Position numbers and translations under genes: made by a program. The notes beneath the pieces were generated by a model. The model worked only from the letters and a program-made list of their open reading frames with translations. It ran no database searches and was not told where the DNA came from. 64,000 nt of DNA. It comes from Granulosicoccus sp. (GTDB lineage Bacteria; Pseudomonadota; Gammaproteobacteria; Granulosicoccales; Granulosicoccaceae). Where the stretch lies: contig JAHDGK010000027.1 in NCBI GenBank assembly GCA_020627685.1, positions 1 through 64,000 of the forward strand. The letters run 5' to 3'. The first letter of the stretch is position 1. Every line of letters starts with the position of its first letter. Below are positions 47,371 through 56,250 of the stretch, piece after piece.

Positions 47371-49227
47371 ATGATTGAGCAGCTCACACTCAGCACCGAA
47401 ATGATGCTGGTCTTGGGCTTGCTCGTTATTACGATTATCCTGTTTGCGTTTGAAATTGTTCGAGTCGATCTGGCGGCAATCTGCGTGATGGTTCTGTTGG
47501 GCCTTAGCACCATGTTGCCCGGAATCGAACCTTTAATATCCCGCCAGGATTTATTTTCCGGTTTTTCAAGTAACGCTGTTATATCCGTCATAGCCGTTAT
47601 GATCATTGGCGCCGGTCTGGATAAAACCGGACTGATGGGTCGGCTTGCCTCCGTTATTCTGCAAAAAGGCGGTAAAACCGAAAAACGCATTATCCCGCTG
47701 GTATCCGGAACAGTCGCCTTCATTTCAAGCTTTATGCAAAACATTGGCGCTGCTGCATTGTTCCTGCCTGTGGTCTCCCGCATCAGCGCCAGAACAGAAA
47801 TACCCATGTCTCGCCTGCTGATGCCTATGGGCTTCTGTGCCATTCTGGGCGGTACGATCACAATGATCGGCTCAAGCCCACTGATACTGCTGAATGATTT
47901 ATTGATCTCGTCTAACAAGACACTTCCAGCCGATCAGCAAATGGAAACATTCGGGCTGTTTTCCGTCACCCCCATCGGCATAGCGCTGGTGATCACTGGC
48001 ATCGTGTACTTCATCATTGCCGGGCGTTTCATTCTGCCCTCTACCAGTGACACTGGCGGCAACCGAACATCGCGCGCTTCCGATTACTTTGAAAACCTCT
48101 ATGGCATCAAAGGGGAGCTGGTAGAGGTTCGTATCACCGATGACAGCCCCCAAGTGGGCATGTCCATCCATCAGGTAGAAGAAACAAGCGCAAACACACC
48201 GCTGATGCTGGCCTTGTACAGTGGCGATGTGGTGAAAGTCCCCCCTGACCGTGAAGAAATGATCTGGGTCAATACGCGCTTAGGTCTTATGGGTGATCGC
48301 GAACAAATAGCCAAATTCTGCGAGGAAAACCATTGGCAAATATTGGGCGAACCCGATCGCTTTGCGGACGTACTGAACCCGCAACATGGTGGCATCGCTG
48401 AAGTCGTTATTCCGCCCGGTTCCGGGCTGGTAGGACAACTCATTGGCGACATAAAGCCGCGCAGAAATTTCGGTACAAATATATTGCAGATCTATCGCAA
48501 TGAGGAAATCATCAAACGCGGTTTCCGTGACCAGAAATTACATGCGGGAGATACGCTGGTTGTGCATGCCAGCTGGAAGGACCTTAAAAGCCTGTCCAGA
48601 AATCGTGACTTCGTACTTGCCACCGATGTGAAGTATGAAGATTTACGAACCAATAAAGTCAGAGAGGCGCTGATCTTTTTTTCATTGGCACTAACCCTTT
48701 TCCTGCTTACCGATAGCCTGTCCATCTCATTGCTGACAGGTGCTGTGGGCATGATCTTGTCCGGCGTTTTAACCATCGACGAAGCCTATGATGCAGTCAG
48801 CTGGCAAACCGTGTTTTTATTGGCCAGCCTAATTCCCCTGGGTATTGCTGTTGACCAGTCGGGCACCGCTGCCTGGATAGCGCAGGAAATACTGCTGCTG
48901 GTCGGAGACGTACCTAACTGGGTATTACAAGTCGTCATCGCACTGCTGGCCACCTTCTTCACGCTGGTTATGTCTAACATCGGGGCGACGGTGTTACTGG
49001 TTCCTCTAGCAGTTAACATGGCAGTAGCGGTTGGCGCAGATCCGGGCATATTCGCCCTGACCGTCGCGATATCAACCTCCAATTCTTTTCTCATTCCAAC
49101 GCATCAGGTTAACGCGCTGCTAATGGGTCCGGGCGGATACCAAGTGGCCGATTTCATGCGTGCCGGCGGATTGATGACTATCCTGTTTCTGATTGTCAGC
49201 TTGCTGATGCTTAACTTAGTCATCTAA
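47371..49227 (+). CDS. SLC13 family permease with two TrkA-C (RCK) domains
   Basis: A 618-residue membrane protein of the DASS/ArsB type. The first half has about five helices ('ISSFMQNIGAAALFLPVVSR' and 'GGTITMIGSSPLILL' form one binding hairpin), the centre has two cytoplasmic RCK-C domains (about 215-395), and the second half repeats the fold ('TLVMSNIGATVLLVPLAVNM' and 'STSNSFLIPTHQVNALLMGP'). Relatives such as E. coli YfbS are thought to move Na+ with dicarboxylates or sulfate; the actual ion is unknown. ATG 47371 is used; a TTG four codons earlier is possible. It follows trmB by 45 bases. Confidence 0.85.
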   Translation: MIEQLTLSTEMMLVLGLLVITIILFAFEIVRVDLAAICVMVLLGLSTMLPGIEPLISRQDLFSGFSSNAVISVIAVMIIGAGLDKTGLMGRLASVILQKGGKTEKRIIPLVSGTVAFISSFMQNIGAAALFLPVVSRISARTEIPMSRLLMPMGFCAILGGTITMIGSSPLILLNDLLISSNKTLPADQQMETFGLFSVTPIGIALVITGIVYFIIAGRFILPSTSDTGGNRTSRASDYFENLYGIKGELVEVRITDDSPQVGMSIHQVEETSANTPLMLALYSGDVVKVPPDREEMIWVNTRLGLMGDREQIAKFCEENHWQILGEPDRFADVLNPQHGGIAEVVIPPGSGLVGQLIGDIKPRRNFGTNILQIYRNEEIIKRGFRDQKLHAGDTLVVHASWKDLKSLSRNRDFVLATDVKYEDLRTNKVREALIFFSLALTLFLLTDSLSISLLTGAVGMILSGVLTIDEAYDAVSWQTVFLLASLIPLGIAVDQSGTAAWIAQEILLLVGDVPNWVLQVVIALLATFFTLVMSNIGATVLLVPLAVNMAVAVGADPGIFALTVAISTSNSFLIPTHQVNALLMGPGGYQVADFMRAGGLMTILFLIVSLLMLNLVI

Positions 49228-49432
49228 CCCCTCAGACAGCGTTTTCCCGGGCTTCCACAGCGTGCTTGTCCCTAATACTCCAATAGAGCCACATGGAAGA
49301 CGGCTAACCCCTTGATTTGGAATAGATCGTGAATAGCCATATTCTCTAGATCGACTTAAGGCAAACAGCCGGAGGAACATTGGGTGACTCTGCTGTCAAA
49401 AATGCGAGGCTAAATGCCGTTTATAGGTTCCC

Positions 49433-51100
49433 ATGAGTAATCCTCCAGTCAGGGTTGGACTGTTGCTAGACAGCAACACGGTCCCCGTGTGGGTGGAAGC
49501 TTTACTCACCGAACTTATAGAAAAGCAATACGCGACCGTTGCTCTACGTGTGTACGACAAGGGTCCAGCCAGGGAAACAAAAGCTCCCGACTATAACTTC
49601 ATCGATAGATTTACCCTGCGCATTGCAGATAAATTGCACCAGACTTTCGCTGAAGCACCAAGCCGTGTAGCTGACGCATTTGAACCAAAAGATATTAGCG
49701 GGTTACTCGCTGACATTCCTCAGTTAGCCGTTCCAACCGTAAAAACTGATCGCGTGGATGTACTACCCGATGAAGATATCGAAACAATCCGCAGCTACGA
49801 CCTGGATTTAATTATTCGTATTGGATTTGGCATCCTGGAAAATCCAATACTGCACGTACCCAAGCACGGAGTCTGGGCCCTGCATCATGGAGATGAACGA
49901 CGCAATAGAGGTGGCCCCGCCGCTTTCTGGGAAACAATGCAATCGTGGGACACAGTAGGCTCAGTTTTACAACGACTCACGCATGGAAAAAATAACAGGC
50001 TTGTGCTCAGTCGTAGCCAAGCACCTGTAGATCGTTTTTCTATAGCACAAACAAAAAACAACTTGTTTTGGAAGTCGCAGGCAATGATGTCTCGAGAAAT
50101 CGAGAGACTGCACATGCTCGGAGCTGAAGCGTTCTTCTCTCCTAAGCGACTGCCAAAGCAATCTGAATTGCAATTTTATTCCCAACGCTTGTACGAATTT
50201 CCGCATCCTCGGGAATACTTTTGTTTAACACTGCATAAGATCTGGGAAAAAATAAAGTTCATCACTCACAACAAGCGTTGTGTAGAACAATGGATCTTGC
50301 TTTATCACTTAAGTGACGACCCACAGACATCTGCACGTCAGTACAAACAACTCATTCCACCGCTTGATCGCTTTTGGGCTGACCCATTCGCTATTGAGCG
50401 TGACGGTAAATACTACATCTTTGTAGAAGAGTATCCGTACAACACTGAAAAAGGCCATATTTCAGTCATCGAGATGGATGATGAAGGAAATATCAGTGAC
50501 TCAGAACCCGTATTAGTTACAGACTCGCATTTGTCCTATCCGTTCTTGTTAGAACATGAGGGCGAGCTTTATATGATTCCTGAATCCGTTGCGACTAACT
50601 CCGTTAAGCTGTACCGTTGCGTTGAATTCCCTAACAAATGGGAGTTTGTTCAGGACATTATGACCGACGTCAATTTAGTTGATGCAACGCTATTTTTTAA
50701 AGATGGCCTCTGGTGGCTATTCGGCAATCAATCCTATGGCAACAGAGTCAATCGCTGGGATGAATGTTATCTTTATTCGTCGAAGGATTTTCGTGACGGG
50801 AACTGGCAGTCGCACCCTAGCAATCCAATCAGCTCGGATGTCAGAAACGCAAGGCCAGCCGGAGCCATTATTGAATACAACGGCAGACTCTTCCGTCCAT
50901 CGCAAAACTGCAGTCGTTACTACGGCTACGGATTCAACATGTCAGAGATTGTCACGCTGACACCAGATGAATACGAAGAGAAACTGGTCTCGCGAATCAT
51001 GCCCAACTGGGATGAAGAGATTATCGGCACGCATACTTATAATCGCGCCGGCCGGCTCAACATTATGGATGCGATAAAGCTACGCAGACGTCGCCGGTAG
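49433..51100 (+). CDS. GINT1-N-like propeller protein with formyltransferase-like N-terminus
   Basis: A 555-residue cytoplasmic protein with two parts. Residues about 5-215 resemble the formyltransferase fold ('VGLLLDSNTVPVWVEALLTE', 'GVWALHHGDERRNRGGPAAF'), but the Asn-x-His motif is Ala-Leu-His and the later Asp loop is not evident, so formyl transfer is doubtful. Residues about 300-540 are a five-bladed propeller with repeated 'DPFAIERDGKYYIFVEEY'-type blades, 'SYPFLLEHEGELYMIPES' and 'ARPAGAIIEYNGRLFRPSQN'. This matches the N-terminal region of plant glucosamine inositolphosphorylceramide transferase. The gene ends one base from the convergent YnbA-like gene. Sugar or lipid-head-group chemistry is inferred. 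Confidence 0.6.
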   Translation: MSNPPVRVGLLLDSNTVPVWVEALLTELIEKQYATVALRVYDKGPARETKAPDYNFIDRFTLRIADKLHQTFAEAPSRVADAFEPKDISGLLADIPQLAVPTVKTDRVDVLPDEDIETIRSYDLDLIIRIGFGILENPILHVPKHGVWALHHGDERRNRGGPAAFWETMQSWDTVGSVLQRLTHGKNNRLVLSRSQAPVDRFSIAQTKNNLFWKSQAMMSREIERLHMLGAEAFFSPKRLPKQSELQFYSQRLYEFPHPREYFCLTLHKIWEKIKFITHNKRCVEQWILLYHLSDDPQTSARQYKQLIPPLDRFWADPFAIERDGKYYIFVEEYPYNTEKGHISVIEMDDEGNISDSEPVLVTDSHLSYPFLLEHEGELYMIPESVATNSVKLYRCVEFPNKWEFVQDIMTDVNLVDATLFFKDGLWWLFGNQSYGNRVNRWDECYLYSSKDFRDGNWQSHPSNPISSDVRNARPAGAIIEYNGRLFRPSQNCSRYYGYGFNMSEIVTLTPDEYEEKLVSRIMPNWDEEIIGTHTYNRAGRLNIMDAIKLRRRRR

Positions 51101-51101
51101 T

Positions 51102-51776
51102 TTAGCGACTGACACGATCCACCAAGCGTTTAAGCCTGCGGATCAGTGTTACTACACACCCAAACACCATTACCCAAAGACTGAAACTTAAAACGTCTGA
51201 TGACGTCACACTCATTGTTTTAAGCACAGGCAATGCTCCCACCAGCGAAGCCAGCAGCAAGGCAAACGTTGTCAGTGCCATGCGCTGTGGTTTAGCCATA
51301 GGGCCCACGTAGTCCATAGTGCCATCCACTCCGTGCCCAAACTCTCGGACATAGGATAGTAAAACGGCCAACACTGATAGCACGAGTGCCAAGGTCATAT
51401 CATTAGCAGCGAATCCAACCCCGACAAAAAACAAGATATCGGAGAACCTATCTGGAATTTCGTTCCATAGGGCGCCTGTCGGTGTTTTAACCGATGACTC
51501 CATAGCAACCATACCGTCCATCAAATTGCACAATAAACGCAATTGACAGCAAAGAGCGGCACCGACGTACAAGGAAGGTTGCCAACGTAAAGAGACATCA
51601 GCACTCAGCCACAGGGCGACACACCCTACAGCTGCGAATAGCAGACTAGTAAGCGATATACGGTTCGCACTGATACCCTTCTTAACTAGGCTACGCGCTA
51701 AACGCTGAGCCCAATTATGATTTCGACTAGATATGGGCCGTCTGTTTTCAGAAGGATCTGCATTAGGCGAGCTCAT
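51102..51776 (-). CDS. CDP-alcohol phosphatidyltransferase family protein (YnbA-like)
   Basis: A 224-residue membrane protein with about six helices. The CDP-alcohol phosphotransferase motif appears as 'NLMDGMVAM', then eight residues, 'GALWNEIPDRFSD'. This differs from the standard DxxDGxxAR...GxxxDxxxD: the first Asp is Asn, Arg is Met, and an NExxD segment precedes the last Asp. E. coli YnbA, as recalled, shares the Asn and the 'NE..D...SD' form but keeps AR. The later 'MDYVGPMAKPQRMALTTF' also fits. These enzymes swap CMP for an alcohol on CDP-diacylglycerol. ATG 51776 overlaps the YnbB-like stop by four bases, so the two are coupled. Confidence 0.75.
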   Translation of the reverse strand: MSSPNADPSENRRPISSRNHNWAQRLARSLVKKGISANRISLTSLLFAAVGCVALWLSADVSLRWQPSLYVGAALCCQLRLLCNLMDGMVAMESSVKTPTGALWNEIPDRFSDILFFVGVGFAANDMTLALVLSVLAVLLSYVREFGHGVDGTMDYVGPMAKPQRMALTTFALLLASLVGALPVLKTMSVTSSDVLSFSLWVMVFGCVVTLIRRLKRLVDRVSR

Positions 51777-52735
51777 GAGACATCCCAACCATAGCGAACC
51801 AAATGAAAGAACACTGGCGCTGAAAATAGTACTGAATCTAAACGATCGATAAACCCGCCATGACCTGAAATTGTTTTACCCCAGTCTTTAACACCTTTAT
51901 CCCTTTTGATTGCAGACAATACCAGCCCGCCCATTAGCCCCATAAGAGCACAAACGAAAGCTAAGGCACCCGCCTGAATGGGTGTAAACGGTGTAATCCA
52001 GAATAGCGCAGCACCGATGAGTGTAGCACTCAACACACCACCTACTGCCCCTTCTATGGTTTTAGACGGCGACAAAACTGGAGCAATGGGATGTTTCCCA
52101 AACAACTTTCCCCAAACATATTGCAATACGTCGCTTATCTGTACGACAAACACCAAAAACGCTATGAGTAAAACCTCTCGCCCTTCATAGCCTGGAATCG
52201 TCAAACTTAAAAGCGCAGGCACATGTGACGCACAAAACACACATATCATCAGCGCCCATTGTGTCTGCGCTATTCGCTCTAAAAATTGATGGGTGTCACC
52301 ACGAAGAGTAGATAATATAGGCAATAGTAAAAACGCATAGACAGGGATAAATATGGAGTACAGTCCATACCACTCCATACCCACCATATAGTATTGTGCG
52401 GGCAGCACGATGGCGAATGCAGAAAATAAAGAGAGACGCTCTGCCTCAATATCGGGGGCTATTGCGACAAACTCTTTAAGTGCAAAAAAAGAGCAAATGG
52501 CAAACAGAATGACAACACCGGTTTTGCCCAGCATGAATGCCGCGCCAATCAAAACAACCATCACCCACCACGCGTGAACGCGATCATTAAAGTTATCAAT
52601 AGTGAGCTGGTTGTTCTGATTGCTCTTACGTTTCAGCAATCGCCCGGCGATTGTTGCGGTGACTAGCACCGCGAGTACCAAACAAAAAAGCTGAAGAAGA
52701 TCGGTGTGAGATTGAGTCAGCGCTGTATCAGTCAT
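51773..52735 (-). CDS. Phosphatidate cytidylyltransferase (CdsA family, YnbB-like)
   Basis: A 320-residue membrane protein with about eight helices. The CdsA signature is present near the C-terminus as 'SAIKRDKGVKDWGKTISGHG' followed by 'GFIDRLDSVLFSAPVFF', and 'APVLSPSKTIEGAVGGVLSA' matches the family's Ser/Lys/Glu segment. This would make CDP-diacylglycerol from phosphatidate and CTP. The sequence resembles E. coli YnbB, a second CdsA-type protein of unknown role, more than the main CdsA. It is coupled to the YnbA-like gene (ATGA overlap) and lies 99 bases after the large DUF3857 gene on the same strand. Confidence 0.85.
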   Translation of the reverse strand: MTDTALTQSHTDLLQLFCLVLAVLVTATIAGRLLKRKSNQNNQLTIDNFNDRVHAWWVMVVLIGAAFMLGKTGVVILFAICSFFALKEFVAIAPDIEAERLSLFSAFAIVLPAQYYMVGMEWYGLYSIFIPVYAFLLLPILSTLRGDTHQFLERIAQTQWALMICVFCASHVPALLSLTIPGYEGREVLLIAFLVFVVQISDVLQYVWGKLFGKHPIAPVLSPSKTIEGAVGGVLSATLIGAALFWITPFTPIQAGALAFVCALMGLMGGLVLSAIKRDKGVKDWGKTISGHGGFIDRLDSVLFSAPVFFHLVRYGWDVS

Positions 52736-52834
52736 GAGCCGATACCTCAGTATGCCTGCAGTTATCTAGAACATGCGGTGCGGCGACAAATTCTATTTCC
52801 GTACTTACAAGGACAAAAGGCGTAGCACGAAATA

Positions 52835-55000
52835 CTAGGGCTCGGCCGAATAGTAGTCCATTGACTTTCGATACCGTCTCATGAAATGAAGCCACCATCC
52901 GGTGAAGTATAACATTCCTATAAACACCACCCAAAATTTGACCTTTGGCGTGTTCCATGGAAAAACTGTCGCTTCTCTTGCGGCCGCTAATGACGGAGCG
53001 TGCTGCAAATAGAATGATGCATGATCGTTAATCTGTTCTACAGATGCAACATAGCGATCAATATCCTGAGCTGCCACTTCATTTTTAAGTGTGGAGTAAC
53101 TAAACGTGATGGTAGCCAGTGATTCAGCCTCATCAATGACAGCGCTTTTTGAAAACGTCAGCCATTCATTACTGACAGAGGCTTCTTGCAAATACATTCG
53201 AATATCTGCTGATACCGGTACAACCCAGGTTTCCTGGATATCGACCGGGTGAGCCAACTCATAGGGATGACGTCGGCTATCTACCTTGCGCGGTAAATCT
53301 AGATTCGCAATGATGTCATCCGCATACAACCACCGATGTTCTCCAACCTTTTCATCGGTATTCCAGAAGTCTTCAATGGAATATCGCTCTGTCGATGTTG
53401 AAAGATTATTAGCGCTATCCTGATGCTCAATTGATTCCAGCGCGGTAATTGATGGGAAAAGTACCTGATAGTAGTCCAAGTACATTCTTTCTAAATCCCC
53501 GGACGCACCCTCCTGCAAGCTGTTTCTAATTTGCTCGGCTAACAAACCATACTTCTTCGACACCACCGTCAATGCAGCCATAGATTCATTCAACTGCTCA
53601 CCTTGATTCAGGGACGTTCGAATAAACTGCCCTGCTACACCCGGCAGAGTAAGTTCCTTGTGCACAGCCAAGCGCACGGCAGAGCGCTTATCGCTCATCG
53701 TTGTTAACGATGCTGCATCTGCAGAGAGTATTAGTGCCCGACCATAGTTCGGCTCGAAGAGCTCTCCTAAGACACCTGACTGACTCTCTCTAGACGGATC
53801 AATAAAATGCGACTCGCCATCTCGCTCCACATGAACGAGCGCGTGATTAAAGGCCAGCAGCCTGTAAGGGTAGTCCCCTGCTTCCAGCCCCCTGGCCGTG
53901 TTAACTAGTGCGACTGTTGCATTAACATCTAGTGTGCGAAGGATGGCCGTCAGTAATTGAGCTTTATCACTGCTATTACCGAAACCGTGTTTAAGCGTCT
54001 CCTCGGCAGACGCAGGAGCATCAGAAACAAGTGTTAAATCGACCGACACCGTGTCAATTTCAGATTGCACCCACGTGAGTGCCGCACCAATTTGCGCATC
54101 GACACTATCGTTTTGAGCGCGGAAGCTGTTAGCCAGCTTTACAACTTCATTGTTAGTCTGTTCAGGCAGTTGAAACAGGGACCGTCCCCAGTTGGCAACA
54201 TCCTGCCAGCTTTCGAGATCGCTGAATACAACCGTTCCTCGTGCTTCATGCCAACTGGGCACATCATGCTCAGTAGATATTTTTTTTACGTCTCGCTGCT
54301 CGTAAACTATTTCCTGCACACCCAGTTTATCTTTAACCGATACGGAATGACGATCGCCTCTTACACGACGATTAAGCGGCTGCTCTGAAGGCGCGAGTAC
54401 GCGGACATACTGTCGATCTAAGGGTGTCCACAACTCTGTATGAAAACTAAATTCGCGATGCCCTTCATACACCGGATTGTCACCGGAAATTGTGTACGCA
54501 TAGCGAACAACATCACCGACTTTAAGATCAGCAATATAAGCACTCAGTGTTAGCGTACTGTCGTAGCTGAGTTCCCGAGCATCAATTGATTTGGCAGATA
54601 CCGTGAATTCCGCATCCTTAACTTTGTCGATTATCAGCCCGCCTCTGTTAACCAGTAGCTCGTGCAGTTTCACGGCTTGGTAAGCTGGATCAAAAGCGAT
54701 ATCCAGTGTTGAAAAATTCTCAACACCAAACTCATTTGTTAAAGAAAATTCAGTCGCGTTATAAATGTGCGTATCACCCTGATCCAAGGCGTTGATTTGC
54801 ACATCACTCAAATGTTCGTGAAGACCGTAGTCTGAATCGATATGGGTCGATGCCGTCTGAAACGCGGGTACAGGCTTTACCCAGTCAGGTGTAGCCTCGA
54901 AGGCTCCTGACACCTCGGCGGCCGAGGACATCATTTGGAAACCAAAATATAGCAAAAGGCCGAACAGTATCTGCCGACCCTCTTTTAAACGTTGTGTCAT
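52835..55000 (-). CDS. DUF3857 / transglutaminase-like protein with substituted active-site Cys
   Basis: A 721-residue exported protein: N-terminal signal (LFGLLLYFGFQMMSSAAEV), a DUF3857 domain (about 60-250, with 'LKVGDVVRYAYTISGDNPVY' and 'FSFHTELWTPLDRQYVRVLA'), a transglutaminase-like domain (about 270-410) and a C-terminal membrane helix (about 685-705). In this family the core reads 'GDCKDKA.LL.A.L'; here it is 'HGFGNSSDKAQLLTAILRTL', with Ser where the catalytic Cys is expected. His ('FNHALVHVERDG') and Asp ('HFIDPSRES') positions remain. It may bind rather than cross-link substrate. It lies 99 bases upstream of the YnbB-like gene, probably in one operon. Confidence 0.75.
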   Translation of the reverse strand: MTQRLKEGRQILFGLLLYFGFQMMSSAAEVSGAFEATPDWVKPVPAFQTASTHIDSDYGLHEHLSDVQINALDQGDTHIYNATEFSLTNEFGVENFSTLDIAFDPAYQAVKLHELLVNRGGLIIDKVKDAEFTVSAKSIDARELSYDSTLTLSAYIADLKVGDVVRYAYTISGDNPVYEGHREFSFHTELWTPLDRQYVRVLAPSEQPLNRRVRGDRHSVSVKDKLGVQEIVYEQRDVKKISTEHDVPSWHEARGTVVFSDLESWQDVANWGRSLFQLPEQTNNEVVKLANSFRAQNDSVDAQIGAALTWVQSEIDTVSVDLTLVSDAPASAEETLKHGFGNSSDKAQLLTAILRTLDVNATVALVNTARGLEAGDYPYRLLAFNHALVHVERDGESHFIDPSRESQSGVLGELFEPNYGRALILSADAASLTTMSDKRSAVRLAVHKELTLPGVAGQFIRTSLNQGEQLNESMAALTVVSKKYGLLAEQIRNSLQEGASGDLERMYLDYYQVLFPSITALESIEHQDSANNLSTSTERYSIEDFWNTDEKVGEHRWLYADDIIANLDLPRKVDSRRHPYELAHPVDIQETWVVPVSADIRMYLQEASVSNEWLTFSKSAVIDEAESLATITFSYSTLKNEVAAQDIDRYVASVEQINDHASFYLQHAPSLAAAREATVFPWNTPKVKFWVVFIGMLYFTGWWLHFMRRYRKSMDYYSAEP

Positions 55001-55086
55001 CCTGCCCCTGACTACAGCCGTAACTGACGTGACCCCGACTCTATTTAGTCGGCGTTAATCAGTTACATATGCAGCCAATGAGCCAA

Positions 55087-56178
55087 TTACGTGAGGCGCG
55101 ACACATCTCCAGCTAACCAACCCAGCGGGTCATCACGATCCACACCGTCCATAAACTGTCGGGAGCGCTCCCGGTGGGTTACTTGGTACACAAGCCCGAT
55201 CCAATTTCCGACCAGCGCCTCTGCGCTGTCATGCCAGGTATTGGGCAGCCGATGTGTTACCAGATTCTCGGGAAATGCCGGTATAGGCCGGTCGTTTTCC
55301 ATGGCGACAGCGACTCTACCCTTGTACTCATCAAATAACGCTTTGGTGTGTCGGTCAAAGTAGTGCTGAGGGATGGGTGGATAACTATCGAACTGCCCAT
55401 CAATGAATTTTCCAACATCTCGCTTGTACTCTTTCATGAGACTGATGCTGTCGTATTCAGGGTGCCCTTGAAAGAATACGGTACGAAAACCGTCTTGACT
55501 AACAGCTAATTGCACACCCGGTTCCTCGCCGGTAATAAGCACATGCAATCCAGCTTCAGTTAATTGTGCTTCGGTCACTTCATTGAATCTGGAGTGCGGA
55601 ACCACGACGCGGGTATTGATATCTTGAACCAGCGGATGATCTTTCTTAACGACATCGTGCTCGTAAACACCCCAACATTTTTTTCCTAAACCACGCCGTT
55701 TAATATTGTGACGAGCAAGTACCACAGCATGGGTCGCAAGGCAGGAACACAATGTTGAAGTGACATGCTCATCTGCCCAATCAATGACTTTTCGTAGAGG
55801 GTCCCAAAAAACCTCTTCACTGAGATCGGGACTGGTCACGTTAGCCCCGGTAATAATCAAGGCGTCCAGTCCGTTCTCCATGATTGAAGACAGCGGCTCA
55901 TAGTATTTATCGATATGTGCGCGAGCCGTATCGCCCCGCGGAATCTCATCGAGAGTAAACGGATGGATATAGAACTGCGAAATGGGATTACTTGAACCGA
56001 CAAGCCTAAGAAACTGTCGCTCGGTGGCACCTAAGGCTGCATCGGGCATCATGTTGAGCAGACCAATATGCAAAGCGCGAATATCCTGCAGCTGAGCACG
56101 CTCAGGCGAGAGGATTCTATATCCTTCACCCCGCAGACGCTCGAAGCTGGGCAACTCATTATGTGCAACAAGTGGCAT
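55087..56178 (-). CDS. metA: Homoserine O-acyltransferase (MetA family)
   Basis: MetA acylates homoserine at the start of methionine synthesis. The 363-residue protein has 'ALHIGLLNMMPDAALGATER', 'TSTLCSCLATHAV' with the catalytic Cys, 'WGVYEHDVVKKDHPLVQ', 'VVPHSRF' and 'FFQGHPEYDSISLMKEYKRD' with the catalytic His and Glu. The acyl-CoA selecting position, Gly in succinyl and Glu in acetyl enzymes (after 'GAP'), reads 'ITGANVTSPD', apparently Thr, so succinyl versus acetyl choice is open. A hairpin lies just upstream; there is no room for a SAM riboswitch. Confidence 0.88.
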   Translation of the reverse strand: MPLVAHNELPSFERLRGEGYRILSPERAQLQDIRALHIGLLNMMPDAALGATERQFLRLVGSSNPISQFYIHPFTLDEIPRGDTARAHIDKYYEPLSSIMENGLDALIITGANVTSPDLSEEVFWDPLRKVIDWADEHVTSTLCSCLATHAVVLARHNIKRRGLGKKCWGVYEHDVVKKDHPLVQDINTRVVVPHSRFNEVTEAQLTEAGLHVLITGEEPGVQLAVSQDGFRTVFFQGHPEYDSISLMKEYKRDVGKFIDGQFDSYPPIPQHYFDRHTKALFDEYKGRVAVAMENDRPIPAFPENLVTHRLPNTWHDSAEALVGNWIGLVYQVTHRERSRQFMDGVDRDDPLGWLAGDVSRLT

Positions 56179-56202
56179 GGGTCAACCTCAATAAAAGACA
56201 GT

Positions 56203-56228
56203 CACCCACTCTGCGACTAGAGCGGGTG
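56203..56228 (-). terminator. Hairpin between the P-loop ATPase gene and metA
   Basis: CACCCACTCT and AGAGCGGGTG pair with one mismatch around the loop GCGACT. On the minus strand it is followed by ACTGTCTTTTATT. It begins shortly after the ATPase stop and 25 bases before the metA start, so it could be a partial terminator or attenuator. Confidence 0.45.
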
Positions 56229-56250
56229 GATAAAGACAGACTCTAGGACG

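Noticed and set aside
52728..52958. 76-residue minus-strand frame spanning the DUF3857-YnbB gap
   Set aside because: It lies mostly within the 3' end of the DUF3857 gene in another frame and has no motif.
56179..56250. Possible SAM riboswitch before metA
   Set aside because: The gap is only 72 bases, with one simple hairpin and none of the multi-helix core of SAM aptamers.
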